Part shown: piece after piece, positions 22,784 to 36,205 of the stretch
Numbering within the stretch: position 1 is the stretch's first letter
How the letters are laid out: every line of letters starts with the position of its first letter
NCBI GenBank assembly: GCA_009667805.1
Contig: CM019064.1
Coordinates: 383,757,549-383,821,548, forward strand
Length of the DNA stretch: 64,000 nucleotides
From: Leptobrachium leishanense
Taxonomy: Eukaryota; Chordata; Amphibia; Anura; Megophryidae
Reading direction: 5' to 3'
Notes under the pieces: generated by a model
Database searches by the model: none
Seen by the model: the letters and a program-made list of their open reading frames with translations, nothing else
Told to the model about the DNA's origin: nothing
Made by a program: the position numbers and the translations under genes

Positions 22784-25700
22784 TTTTTGTATTTAAAGTT
22801 TTTATTTTAAAGCAAAATCAGCAAGACAAGCCTAAAGAAAACGGCCGCGCAGGGCCGAAAAGTCATCAGCGGAAGAGAGCACATAGGAAGACATCAAAGA
22901 AATGAACTAAGGGGGCGGAGCCGATTGCCCATGGGAGAAGTCACGTTCTGCAGAGCTCTCCAGCTGTTACCCTTTTTTCTATGATTTGACGTGACTCCCC
23001 ATCGGCTGCAGTGTTTTTCCTTGGCTTGGGGAACCCAGGACGACCTACCTCCCTGCGCTGATACCTTTTGGCTCACTCCCTGGTGCCGTTTGGGGCAATT
23101 TGAGGCTTGCGGCCTATACGGCGGGCGGCCATCTTGGACGTCTCCGTGCGGACCTCATGACTCTTTCTCTCTCCTGCCCTGGTCCTGCTGCAGAACCTGA
23201 TCCCCCTTTAGATTGGCAATTATGGCCCGGGAATCCTGATGACTCTTGTCTCCTCACGAAGGGAGATGTCTGGCGTATTTTGGAGGAGTTGGCTGACTTC
23301 CAGGATGTCCAAGATGAACTGGCGGGGTGAAACACGTGCCTAGGTTGGAGCAGGGTCGAATGCAGTGGGCAGCGGACTTGCGGGACCCGCCGGAGCTGCG
23401 GGCTCGCAGCAGAGAGATGGCTCCTTGCTGGGACGTGGAGGGACTGAGCAGGGGTACACCTGTTGATCCGTGGTTCCTGCCCGTGGTGACGGTGAGCTCT
23501 GCTGTGGCGGTGGATGGAGAGTGGTGCCGTGGGAGTGAAGACCGTAACGCCGGGGCACTGACCGATTCCCGGCTGCGGAATGAGGATGCCCCGCCGTGTG
23601 AGGAGTTCTGGCCTGGGGAGGAAGGCCTGTCACCTTTGGCACTGATCGCTGAGACCCTGGAGGCTCTTACCAGTTTGAGAGGGTCGCCTGTCGTGTTGTT
23701 CCTCCTTCCTCCAGCAGCCCCTATGGAGATGACACTGCTGCGGCTCCTCTACCCCACTTGCGAGGAGGAGCACTGGAGATCCCGGTCTCGCGGTTGTTCT
23801 GATGGAACTGATGGCTTGGTTCTGCCAGAGGCTTTTCCTGCTGAGATTCTAGCCCCGTACCGTGATACTGGCTGAAGCAGAGGCCTCCCCTCCACTCTCG
23901 CTACGTCCCCGCTTCCTTCTCTGCTTTGAGACCTGGGCTGCGGCCTCTTTCCCCTAGCCTTGCTTTCCTGCTGACTCTTCCCTCTGATCTATGCATTGTT
24001 GTTTATTTTTCTTTGTTCTTTCAAGCAGCTGAGTGGTTTTATTTTTATTTTTTTTATTATTCTTCTGTAACCTGCCCCACAGTTGGCATGTCTAAATTTC
24101 TGTGGACTTCATTTTTCTGTGCTATATTTTTCTTATATTTTCCGAGGACTTGCTTTTTATGACATTTCTTCTTACCCCCCTTTCTTTTCCTTTTCGCCCC
24201 CTATTTTTGCACCATTGGGATTCTGCTGATGACACCCCTTCTGGGCACTGAGGATACCCGAGACTCCTTTTAGTGACTCCTGCCGATGTTCTACTCCCCG
24301 GATGTTTTATTTTTTATTATTATTTTAATCTCACACATGCTCTAAATCGTACTCGGCCCCTCCTTCCCCCTCCCCCTTTCTTTTTGGCATTTTGGGTTTT
24401 GCTCAAGGTGTGCCATTGTGGCGACCACCATGACTCTGACCGCCATACCTGACCCTCGAGTGCCCTGGCCTTGTGACCTGCACTCTTCCATGGCCTCCTT
24501 TTGTCCTATGGACTCCTGGGAGTGAGCCAGGAAGGTCACCTATTGGGCTTTTGCCACTCCACCTACTGTTTTATTTTTGTTTTTGGGTCCTGGGGTGCTT
24601 ATTGGTGTGTGTGGGTTTTTTTTTTTTATATATATATTTTTATATATCTGAGACTTTATGTGTCTGCCCTGCGCGGCTGCTTGACCGTTTATTCTCTTTG
24701 GCTTCTGTATTGCTGATGTGATCTTAAAATAAAAAAAAATTTGAATATAAAAAAAAAAAAAAAATGAACTATCTATCCATGAAGCACTGCAATAAAAAAT
24801 AAAAAAACAAGAAAAAGAGTCCGCTGAAAACACATGCTAAATAGCGCTCATGTGGGGGAAGGGGGGACAGAGGGCAAATAATAAGAGACATATATACTAT
24901 ACTCATCTAAGAGACCATCAAAAACAATGTCTTAGATAACAAACAAGTGTGCTCAAAATTATCCCCGAGTGGGGGAGTCTCATCAGAAACAGAAAAGCGA
25001 GAATCTCATCAGAAGTCATCTGCAAAAACTCACGAAAGGCATAGGCCATAAAAACAAAAGTCTCAGTCAAAAAGAAAACAAAAACAAATCCTCCCCAAAT
25101 GGTGGGTTTCTCCAGTTCAGAAAAACTCTGCATACGGGGGAAGGGGGTGGGGGTGTTCTCATAAAATGGCTAAGATATCTCGCCATATAAAAGTGGAGAT
25201 TTTTTTTTTAAAAATAATAAAAAGAAAACAGAGCAGCGAAAGATCACTCGGGGGGGGGGGCAAGTATAGCACAAACTGAGGAGAGGCCTGCTAATAAGTG
25301 TGGAGTCATTTGCTTCAACCTGTATCCAGGAGTGGCATCCGGGCCATCGCAGGCAAGCCCCAGCAGAGCGTTCCATTCCGCTTGGACCCTGCATGCACGA
25401 AAGCGCGGTGCGTCGGCGTTCTCTTTCGCGCCATTTTGACATTTGGCCGAAGGGGGCCATCCATCCCGAATCCATCGGGCCCGCATTTAGACTGCTCCCC
25501 CAACGCCACCTCCGTAGACACAGGGGGACACGCGGCATGCTGCTCCGGAGGTGCCCCTCCAACTTCCGTCTCCTTCGGTGCCTTCTCTGCCGATCCCGCA
25601 GGAACCGCTACATCCAGGGGCGCACAGATCTCCCCACTGCTTCCTACGCACAGGATCAGGGCTGCTCCCAAGGGCCCAGACACCTGGGTCAGAGCTCCAG

Positions 25701-26380
25701 GCAGAGCACCGATCCTGGTACAACTCCCCAAGGACACCTCAGCAAGCGAGCAGGCCGCTGAACCGCCCGTTTCCTCAACGGCCTCCGTCTCTTCTAACCT
25801 CTGGGTTTTCGTTCCGTTGCAGCTCCTCAGAGCAGCTAGCATCCGGCGCCAGTCACCCCTGGTGACCGGGCTATCGTCGTCCTCCCCTGCCAGCATTCTC
25901 AGGCAGGCGTCCAGGCCTGTGACCAGGGCTCCCTCACCACCAGGTGGGGGGGTCCCTCACCTCCAGGTGGGAGGGATACGTCCATCCATCCCCCCGTAGG
26001 TCCGCTCGCCACTCCTACGGTACAGCCACCCAGGTCTGCTGGGAGACGTGGGCCCACCATCCCCATCGACCGCGGAGCTACTGAATCCGGGGCAGGACGA
26101 TCCGACCAGCGAGGCCACCAGACAGCTGGAACCTGGTCTCAGGCCGCAAGATGGCCGCCGACGTTACTATGCAGCCACGAGGAGGCAGCTGCCAGCGATG
26201 TCTCTGGTCTGGAGGGGGTGCTAAACGGACTCCGGACGGCACAGTACCGAAGGCCACCAGCTCAGGGACCTTTTAGAAGCAAAATGCTGCGGAAAAAGTC
26301 ATCGAGTGGTCCCTGTATGGAGAAGACGTGTGGAGCTCCACTGAGACACGTCCTCTCCCTTCAGCAGCCGGCCACACCCC
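22784..26380 (-). mobile_element. L1-like LINE insertion, itself interrupted
   Basis: The minus-strand element has its poly(A) as a poly(T) run at 22784-22788, preceded by AATAAAAACTTTAAATAC-like 3' sequence. Its 5' side at about 25300-26380 is GC-rich, as in L1 5' regions (GGCGGCCATCTTGCGG). The duplication GCTGAGCTMATTTTT flanks it (22768-22783 and 26381-26395). Open frames at 25298-25999 and 25315-25896 show no recognised domain. No reverse transcriptase is left. Confidence 0.65.
22910..24761 (+). mobile_element. L1-like element without reverse transcriptase, nested
   Basis: Begins GGGGGCGGAGCC, a typical intact L1 5' start, and ends with AATAAA-like sequence and an A-run at about 24747-24761. 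A perfect 10-bp duplication AAATGAACTA lies at 22900-22909 and 24762-24771, showing target-primed insertion. The 182-codon open frame at 23327-23875 is GC-rich without recognised domain. Having both termini but no ORF2 suggests an internally deleted, non-autonomous L1. Confidence 0.7.
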
Positions 26381-26688
26381 GCTGAGCTCATTTTTACTGG
26401 TTTCGCTCATCATGTTTAAACGCAGTTTTACGTCACATTTTATTATACGACCCAGACATATTATATATCGTTCTTTCCGGCAGACTCGGCAGATTCATAA
26501 TATATCCTTATTATATGTATACGTCATGTCCTGCCTGAATATTATAACAAAAAAATGCAATAAAATTAGAATTTTCAATAAATAGAAAAAATCGTTAGTG
26601 CAGTATCATTGTTCACATTATAGTTGAAATGGGAACAATATTGCTGCATTAATAAAACAAAAAAAAACAGATATTATGAGTGACTTCC

Positions 26689-26735
26689 CCAGCTGGCTGC
26701 TATGTTAATATATCAACAGGTGAAACGCGTTCTGG
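26689..26735 (+). ncRNA. Decayed hammerhead-like motif
   Basis: CCAG (26689-26692) and CTGG (26732-26735) form the same stem I as at 126-169. GAAACGCGTT is kept. The core is CTGGCTG and stem II is reduced to about four pairs, so it should be inactive. About 26740-27080 holds nothing else recognised. Confidence 0.4.
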
Positions 26736-27088
26736 CTATTTCTTTTTACTTTTATTGTGTATATTTTATGTTTTATTGAAGCTTTACACAACGATTTCTG
26801 CATTTATCGATTTGTTTGGGTTTTCTTGGACGTTGTACTCCAAAAACAACCTCTGGGCACACTACCTGCGGACCTGGGTTAGGTCCTACACCTTGTGAGT
26901 TTATTTTTCTATTACTCTACTTTTGTTGCTACTGCAGTTTGCGCTATGGCCCCCACCTTTTATATTTAAGGTTCTCAAGGCATATAAGATCAGAGGGGCG
27001 CTTGGGTGGCCGGTTAACAACCCAGGCTCACCATCCAGAGCCAGGAGGGCTCTGCTTCACGTGAGTGCCACCATACTTGGATGTACTT

Positions 27089-27169
27089 TTAACCCCTTAA
27101 GGACAAACGATGTAACGTTTACATCATGAATGTATAGACTTTAAAGACCCCTGTTCCTTAAGGGGTTAA
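27089..27169. mobile_element. 81-bp TTAA-flanked MITE (piggyBac-like ends)
   Basis: TTAACCCCTTAAGGAC at the left and its reverse complement CCTTAAGGGGTTAA at the right, with an inner inverted CGATGTAACG-like stem. TTAA target duplication and CCCTT-type ends fit piggyBac-derived miniature elements. Confidence 0.75.
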
Positions 27170-27758
27170 ATATACCTCATGGGTTGCACTATGATGTGTT
27201 TCCGCTCTTTTTGAGGTCACTTGAAAATGAGAAGATTTCACCAAACATCCTTCGAATTTATTCTCATGATTGGAAAATAGGAACATTGTGATCGCTACAC
27301 CATTATCTCTGGTTTTGTTACTATCCTTGTGGTTGAGTGACAGGAACCACTTGTGACGGAACCGTTCTCTTCCGTCTGTCCTGACTCTCCAGATACCCCT
27401 TCGTTGCGGTCAGCCCGGCTACTGGGAGTGCTGTCCTCAGCGCCTCGAGCAGCTTGACCTGCCTGCTTCTGTTTCGCTGCCCTGGAGCCGTTAGGAATTT
27501 CCAGAAGGCCGCTCTGTGCCTTCTGAGCTTGAGTGTGTAGTGTAGTGTAGTTGAAGGAGACACCAGACGCGGCTGCATGTTCCAACAGGATTCTCTCTCT
27601 CTCTGAGCTCTTTAATGAACAAAAACGCCACTACTTATGCTGAGATCCAACAGCCATAATTTGCATAAATGACGCACATCGTCCTACTAAAATGCTAATT
27701 ACATTATGTCAGATATTTACAATAAACATTCTTTAGCCTTTAGCTCACACAACATTTA

Positions 27759-29366
<1,608 letters not shown>

Positions 29367-30458
29367 TACATAGAACAATAGGTTAACACATCAGATTAAA
29401 AGACAAACAGACTTCTTGAATCAAACATGCAGCCAGATAAGGGGAAAAGCCCTGTTGCATAAATTACACAGCAGTAAAGCTTGTTTACTGGCTATACAAA
29501 AACTAATTTACCTACAGGAATATAAGTATATTTAAAACTAAAGCTACGCCATTTTACACTAAACTAATTTAAACTAAAACCAAACACTGTAAAATATATT
29601 TAAAATCACACGATATAAATGAACAAAAAGTCTCTTGGGGGTTTGAAGCGTGGAGCGCCACGTCAGCTCCATGACACTACTTGTGCTTGTTTTAGCGATT
29701 TTCCACCATATTTTTTTATCAGCGCAACCCGAATTTCTGTTTTGTACTAATGGCAAATATGTCAGACTTGTTATCTGAGGTTTGCTATACTCCAAGTCAG
29801 ATGGCAGAAATGTAACTCCGATACATAGATTTAGCTGACAGATAAAAGCCAACCAGCCCATCTAGTTTGGATTTTCCCAAGATAAAAATCACTGTTTGCT
29901 GTGATTTTTCCTGTTTAAGACCGTCCCCAGCTTACCTGTACTGGCCGGGGCCTCATAGTATAACTACATTTGTTTCATTCATCTTTAGGCAGCACAGCCT
30001 TACCAGAGCCGCTTCTTTTCAAAGGAAACCAGCTTCTAAGTTATGTTTCTCAAAGTCCTCGAAGCGCTTTGTCAGACAGGTGATATGTAATACAGGTTGG
30101 TAATGATTGTTTGACCTTCCCCGGCATCCTGAAAAAACTGCACATTCATTTGCAGAGCAAAGCATAAACATTTTTCCATGTATTACAGCCAACAGTACGT
30201 TGGGTTAGGCGTCTTTTATGATGTCAGTGTCATTACTGGCCTAGGTGTGGAAAATGCCTTTAAATTAGGGCCATTATAGCTTTGCGTTGTACAGTAGATG
30301 TGTGATCATTAAGTTTTACTCTGTCACTGTAGATAAGCATTTATTTATCATGTTGCTATTGGCAACAATAGAAAATGTTTTGTTCTTTTTTTTATCAGTA
30401 TAGGAAGCTTATAGCTCTGCTTTTCCCTCGTTATCCATTGTGTTGTGGTCTTATTTTA
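29367..30458. other. Intergenic, nothing recognised
   Basis: AT-rich sequence without supported genes or nameable repeats. Confidence 0.3.
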
Positions 30459-30887
30459 GGTTTTAGGGTCAGACTAACGCATTTTTTGCGTTGTCCGTGA
30501 AAAAGTGCGTTCGAACGAACGTACGTATTTTTCCCCGGAATACGCGATAGCGGTCATACAATGCTCATTTGCGTCCTTGATTTTGGACGGATCATCAAGA
30601 AAACACTTTTTGCGTCTGGACGTTATGTTGGCCGGACATTAGCAGCGTCTGACGTCTCCTAATCACGCACACACGCCGCTAGCGGACGCAGCGCACTCTG
30701 TACGTCAGTACTAGCGGTATCACGTTCTTGAAAAATATGCACTTGTGTGCCGCTTGCATTGCGCGGCCGCACTTTTGTGCGGCCGTACTTCGTATATTGC
30801 ACGTCATTGGCCGTCATTTGCTGCTACTACGGCCGTGATAAAGTGCGGCTGCACGTGCGTTCGCACTGCGTTCGTCTGACCCTAGCC
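30459..30887. mobile_element. Harbinger-like MITE
   Basis: TTAGGGTCAGACTAACGC start (with an altered first few bases) and GTCTGACCCTAGCC end. TTA on both flanks (30456-30458 and 30888-30890). Confidence 0.82.
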
Positions 30888-30956
30888 TTATAACCCTGTG
30901 TAAGGTACATTCAGGAAAGCAGCTTTGAGGTGTCCGTTCTTTTAGTTGTAGTTATA

Positions 30957-31802
30957 AGGGGTTATTCAATCTGGCCCCGAAATGTCACCGAACAGGAAAT
31001 TTCCCCGTACGGTGACATTTCGGGGCCGTTCAGCTATTCAGAGAGCAGACAAATTTTGGCATACTGCCAGCCAGTACGGTGCCTGTTCGAAGGCAGTGAA
31101 ATCCCCCATAGAGAAGCAATGGTTAATTTATTCAGAGAACACCGAACAGCAGAGAAAAGTTGCTGAAGTGCCATGCTGTTCGGTGTTTTCATTTGGCAGA
31201 TTTATTCAGGCGAATCCCATAGGCTTCACTGTTAAAAATATTCCCGTTTTTATCTAATATCTAATAAATTGTTTAATATTTTAATCTGCAGTAAAAAGGC
31301 TCTTTATTTATGGATTTTTTTAGGATCTTTTAGGCATTTTTCTGGATTTTTTCATCAAAATTTTTTTTCTGCTTTTTTTTTAAAAAAAAGCTTTTTTTAT
31401 TTTTTCTGTAACAGCCCTTTTTGTTATCGTTCATAGGATCTTATATGTAAATTCCAGGCATTTTCCTTCAGTAGTTTTTTGCAAACAGCGTTTCAATTTT
31501 GACAATTTCAATCGCATTGTTTTTTTGTTTTTTTACCCCGTCATCAGCTTGATGGGTTTTTCCGGCGGCAGGTCTGCGCTGTGTACGGCGGCTCGTCGAC
31601 TTTTTCTGACTTGTTCAACGTGTTTTTTGCAGCGGTTCAGGCGCGTTTTCAGCAGGTTTACGGCGGGTTTTCCCTGCACTCTGGGGACCCTGCGGTGAAT
31701 GCTGAATTCACCGCAGGGTGGGGAACTTTGATTCTCCGAAATGCGGAGAACGAGAGAGCACCGAAATGTCAGCGACATTTCAGTGCTCTCTGAATAACCC
31801 CC
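30957..31802. mobile_element. GGGTTATTC-family MITE, full length
   Basis: 846 bp, ends AGGGGTTATTCAATC and GAATAACCCCC, ATA on both flanks (30954-30956 and 31803-31805). Shares the GATTCGCC/AGGCTTCA core with the copy at 21547. It contains hairpins such as CCCTGCGGTGAATGCTGAATTCACCGCAGGG. Confidence 0.8.
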
Positions 31803-31954
31803 ATAGTTTTAGTTCTAATGTTCTAATTTGTTACTTAGAAAATAGGACTTTGCAGGACAGTGGATGGTTTCCCTATGAAACACACTCTCTCAAATAACTG
31901 TAGCCATTTGTAATGAACAATGAGTTTATTTTGCACAGGACACACATACATTTC

Positions 31955-32689
31955 GGGCTCTATTCCATTTTTCGCGCAAACGTTAACGCGTGTGCAAAAA
32001 CACATTAATGCGAGGGACAAAACCCTTCGCACAGAACGTCGTATTACAATGTCCGCGCAAAAAATGCACGTTAACGTCTAACGCGGGTGGACCTGCACGA
32101 ACCCTTTGCGAGCGTAATGTACTTTGCGCGTCCTATACTTAACATTGTGAGCGCAAATGCGTTTGTGCGCTGGTGTGCGCAAGGTATTACAATCTTAGCG
32201 CAAAATTTTACAGGCAACGTTTGCGCGCAGAATTTTAACGTCTTTGAAAAGCTGGTGGTAACTGCAAATCTGAACGTCCTGGCCAAAACCAAATACACAG
32301 CCCAAAAAAAAAAATACAGCACAGTATAGTTACACATTCTACACATACCCAAACAATAAAATTGAGAAGTTGTGCGTGTTTTTATTATTGCTGCAGCATA
32401 TATAATCAGATTGATTTTGACAGGTGCAAAAACTTAACGGGAGACAATTGTGGTTCTTAATTCTGATTGGCTGAATCTCGTGAAAAAACAGTCCGCACAC
32501 CGATTTCCGCATGCAGCGTTAATGCGCGCTAATTTTTGCACGACTTTTTATGCGTGGTATTTTTTCGCGGATTAAAAAATGCGCTCAGATTGTAATACCA
32601 GTGTTAATTTACACGCGTTAACGTTTAACGCTGCGTGCAAAAAAATTGCGCTGCGTGAGCGTTTTTGCGCAAAGAATGTAATAGAGCCC
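31955..32689. mobile_element. GGGCTCTATTAC-family MITE
   Basis: 735 bp, inverted ends GGGCTCTATTCCATT and AATGTAATAGAGCCC, flanked by TTC on both sides. Rich in GCGC/TTAACG words. Same family as 34719-35439 and 58181-58921. Confidence 0.82.
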
Positions 32690-32862
32690 TTCATGTATAT
32701 TGTAAACAGTCAGCTTAATGTCTTAATTTCTGGTTGCTTGAGAAAGCTCCTGTGATAGGACTGAAACGTTGCCATGCTTGTTGTGACCGGTCTCCTGCTT
32801 GCATTTGTACTGTAATCATTTCATGTGTGTCCTAAGGGATCTCAATATCTGACCCCCTATAT

Positions 32863-33472
32863 GGGTTATTCAGAAAGCACCGAAATTTCAGCAAAATTTA
32901 GGTGCTCTTTCATTCAGGGCACTTTGATGCGTTTCAGCGACTTCAGTTCGCCGACCCTGCGGTGAATTCACTATTCACTGCAAGGCCCCGAAGTACACTA
33001 AACAATGAGTCGTCGAAATCTGCCGTCGATCGCTGAAAAAGCCGCCGAGCCGCCAAACTGAATGGTGTATGCTGCCGAAGACCGCTGATGATCTGCCAAA
33101 CGCGGTCAGAAAAATACCTTAAAAAAAATCTAAAAAAATAAATAGATAAAAAGGCGTTTTGCTCAATCTGAAAAGATTAAATGGTTGAATAAAAAAAATA
33201 TAAATGGTAATATTTTTTACATTGAAACCTATGGATTCGCCTGTTTAAGAGTGCCTCTGAATAGATTAACCATTATTTCTCTATGGGACAATTTCACTGC
33301 TGCTGAAGGTCGCCGAATTTCGGCAAACTGTACCCTATTTCGCTGGCAATTTGCCAATCTTTGAGGAATTGACAGCTTTCTCAGTAGCTGAACTGCCACG
33401 AAATTGCCCCGTACTGTGAAATGCACTGTTGGGTGCAATTCGGTGGCTAGTTCGGCACTTATTGAATAACCA
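32863..33472. mobile_element. GGGTTATTC-family MITE, divergent
   Basis: Starts GGGTTATTCAGAAAGCACC and ends TTGAATAACC. Shares the ATTTTTTACATTGAAACCTATG core. Flanks do not show a clear duplication. A small palindromic MITE of the AACTACACCTCCCATGATTC type follows at about 33480-33590. Confidence 0.65.
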
Positions 33473-34204
33473 TTTATATGTTTTTGAACTACACCTCCCA
33501 TGATTCTCTAGCCATCTGTTGTTTTCAAAGAATTCTGGGAATTGTAGGCAATAAATATCTGGGGGGGGGGCGCAGAGTTTGAGATCCCTGCCATAGAGTC
33601 ATGTCGTGTATGAAAAAAACTGTGGCCAAAATGGAATGCGTGTGCGTGTGCGTGTCTGTGTGTGCGTGACTGTATGAAAGACTCCTATTCAGTAAATTCA
33701 CAATACTGAGCAGTGTGTGTTTCAGCGGAGCTCCACAGCAATAAAATTCCAGCCAAATAAGGTCTCAGTTATTTATTTATCTGACAACAAAATGTTAGTC
33801 TCTAGGTTCTGCCATAGTAATATGTACTCATACGGCTCAATTCCAGTGTAAACTACAGGAAATGCTTGAGAATTAACAACTTTGACCTACTACATACAAT
33901 TACTTATATGTTTAATAATAATTATAAAATGTAAACTTACACAATGGGATTTTGAAGATAAGGAAGCTCAAAATACACATTCCCTTCACATTAGTATGGA
34001 TTTCGTTGTTATGGAGCTCTGCAATGCCCTCATACACATTGCATGTTGCTAGTCTTTTGTTGTTCTTTGGTTTATATTGTGGCGTCCTGTGTACACATTA
34101 CGGTGAGCTTTATTGCTGTGGAGCTCTGTGATTCACTTATATAAAACACACCTTACTGTTAGTTTTATTGTTGTGGAGTTCTGTCATATGCTCAGACGCA
34201 CTGC

Positions 34205-35478
34205 ACGTTACTCATGCTGTTCTACAGAGCACTGGTGAGACCTCACTTGGAGTACTGTGTGCAGTACTGGAGACCGTATCTCCAGAAGGATATAGACATC
34301 TTAGAGAGTTCAGAGAAGGGCTACTAAAATGGTGTACGGCTTGAAGGAGAAAAGTTACCAGGAAAGGCTTAATGATCTTAACATGTACAGCTTGGAAAAA
34401 AGACGAGACAGAAGAGATATGATAGAAACATTTAAATACGTAAAGGGAATCCACAAGGTAGAGGAAGGGAGCATATTTAAAAGGAAACAAAGTAGCAAAA
34501 CAAGAGGACATAGTCTTAGATTAGAGGGGCAAAGGTTTAAAAGTAACATCAGGAAGCATTATTTTACTGAGAGGGTGGTGGATACATGGAACAGCCTTCC
34601 AGTAGAAGTGGTAGAGGCCAAAACAGTGATTGAATTTAAGCAGGCATTAGATAGGCATAAGGCTATCCTAAACAAAAGATAAATCCAGGGAAAGTATCCA
34701 TGTAATTGGGCAGACTAGGGGCTCTATTACGTTCTTTGCGCAAAAACGCTTACGCAGCGCTATTTTTTTGCGCGCAGCGTTAAACGTTAACGTGCATAAA
34801 TTAACGCTGGTATTACAATCTGAGCGCATTTTTTCATCGGTCAAAACATACCACGCGTAAAAAAGAAGCGCAAAAACACACGAGTATTAATGTTGCGTGC
34901 AGAAATCAGTGTGCGGACTGTTTTATTACACGATTCAGCCAATCAGAATTAAGAACCACAATTGTCTCCCGTTAAGTATTTGCGCCTGTCAAAATCAATC
35001 TGAGTATATATGCTGCAGCAATAATAAAAACACGCACAACTTCTCAATTTTATTGTTTGGGTATGTGTAGAATGTGTAACTATACTGTGCTGTATATTTT
35101 TTTTCGTGCTGGTGTATTTGGTTTCGGCCAGAATGTTCAGATTTGCCGTTAACACCAGCTTTTCAAAGACATTAAAATTCTGCGTGCAAACGTTGTCCGT
35201 TAAAATTTGCACTAAGATTGTAATACCTTACGCGCATTTTGCGCTCACAATGTTAAGTATAGGACGCGCAAAGTACATTACACTCGCAGAGGGTTCGCGC
35301 AGGTCCACTCGCGTTAGACGTTAACGCACATTTTTTGCGCAGACATTGTAATACAACGTTCTGCGCGAAGGGTTTTCCCCTCGCGGTAATGCGTTTTTGC
35401 GCACACGTTAACGTTTGCACGAAGAATGTAATAGAGCCCTAGATGGGCCGAAAGGTTCTTATCTGCCGACATATTATA
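34205..35478 (+). pseudogene. CR1 LINE 3' end, interrupted by a MITE
   Basis: Encodes the CR1 reverse-transcriptase C-terminus: [42 protein letters not shown], then HYFTERVVDTWNSLP. The 3' untranslated part is split at 34716-34718 by a 721-bp MITE and resumes with TAGATGGGCCGAAAGGTTC, ending near TATGTTTCTA. 5'-truncated. A second CR1 tail snippet is at about 35562-35635. Confidence 0.8.
34719..35439. mobile_element. GGGCTCTATTAC-family MITE inserted in CR1
   Basis: 721 bp, ends GGGCTCTATTACGTTC and GAATGTAATAGAGCCC, flanked by TAG on both sides (34716-34718, 35440-35442). Removing the element and one TAG restores the CR1 3' sequence GACTAGATGGGCC. Confidence 0.88.
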
Positions 35479-35844
35479 TGTTTCTATTACTGTGAGATTT
35501 GGTTGAGGGTCCTGAGGACTGGAGTTGAGAAACACTGCTCTAGCCAACAAGACTGAGGCATGGGATAGGCATAAGGCTATCCTAAACAAAAGATAAATCC
35601 AGGTAAAGTATCCATGTAATGTTCTATGTTTCTAAGACCATTTAAATTGACCTAAGTGGTCCTGTTGGCTAGAGGCGGGACACTTTAAACCCATTTTAAA
35701 TAAAACAGGTTTAAAGTAATACAGCGAAACAAACAGGACACAGTAATATCATTTCTAGTAGGAATATTTAGATTGATACTATATAGCGCTTATAACTCCT
35801 CTATTAATGATGAGCAAGTTAACCCAATGGAAGACTCTAAACCA

Positions 35845-35995
35845 GTGGTTTCTGGTCCTCCAGTCCCCCTACCAGGTCAGGTTTTCCAGATATCTGAAGC
35901 ACAGCACAGGTGATATGATTTGCTGCTCAACGATTGCACCATTTAGTCTGCATTTCCACAAGGTGATCTGCAAAATCTGGCTTGTTAGGGGACTT
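35845..35995. mobile_element. hAT-like MITE, truncated copy
   Basis: Matches the interior of 17064-17256 (GAAGCACAGCACAGGTGATATG, TCTGCATTTCC, AAGGTGATCTGCAAAATCTG). The ends are degraded. Confidence 0.6.
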
Positions 35996-36205
35996 GAGGA
36001 GCTTAGGGTTGGGTACCGGCTGGATGGAGTAGAGGTAACATCGCTGCTCTATAACCGTGGAGACACAGGTTTGAATCCCGGCCAGAGCACCTCTCCAGTA
36101 AGTGTCCTTGGGTACAACACCCAATGGTACACACTCGCCACCCAGGACATACTTGAAAACAAGAGAAATCTTAATGTATCCTTCCTGGGAAATTACTCTC
36201 TCAAA
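35996..36205 (+). mobile_element. tRNA-derived SINE with intact B-box
   Basis: The head looks tRNA-like, with a B-box GGTTTGAATCC at about 36068 and an A-box-like AGAGGTAACATCGC about 40 bp upstream. The tail, CAGGACATACTTGAAAAC to ATGTATCCTTCCTGG, recurs as fragments at 1190, 13745, 13827, 44775 and 55180. It is a SINE rather than a tRNA gene because of the tail and the poor cloverleaf. Confidence 0.65.

Larger units (their letters stand above)
22731..26660. mobile_element. TTAA-type MITE split by a 3.6-kb L1 insertion
   Basis: The left piece (22731-22783: TTAACCCTTTCGCTGCTGAG to GAGCTAATTTTT) and right piece (26381-26660: GCTGAGCTCATTTTTACTGG onward) join into the same sequence seen at 45271 and, inverted, at 63200-63758. 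The right terminus is degraded. Confidence 0.75.

Noticed and set aside
23327..23875. 182-codon open frame as a host gene
   Set aside because: Lies wholly inside an L1-type insertion bounded by poly(A) and target duplications; no recognised domain.
25298..25999. 233-codon plus-strand and 193-codon minus-strand open frames
   Set aside because: Overlap each other in GC-rich L1-like 5' sequence of the outer insertion; no domain evidence.
32725..32780. Fifth hammerhead-like motif (TCCT/AGGA stem with GAAACGTT)
   Set aside because: Stem II and GAAACG are visible, but no proper core and no convincing stem I.
36030..36085. Possible tRNA gene
   Set aside because: B-box present, but the cloverleaf is poor and a SINE tail follows.
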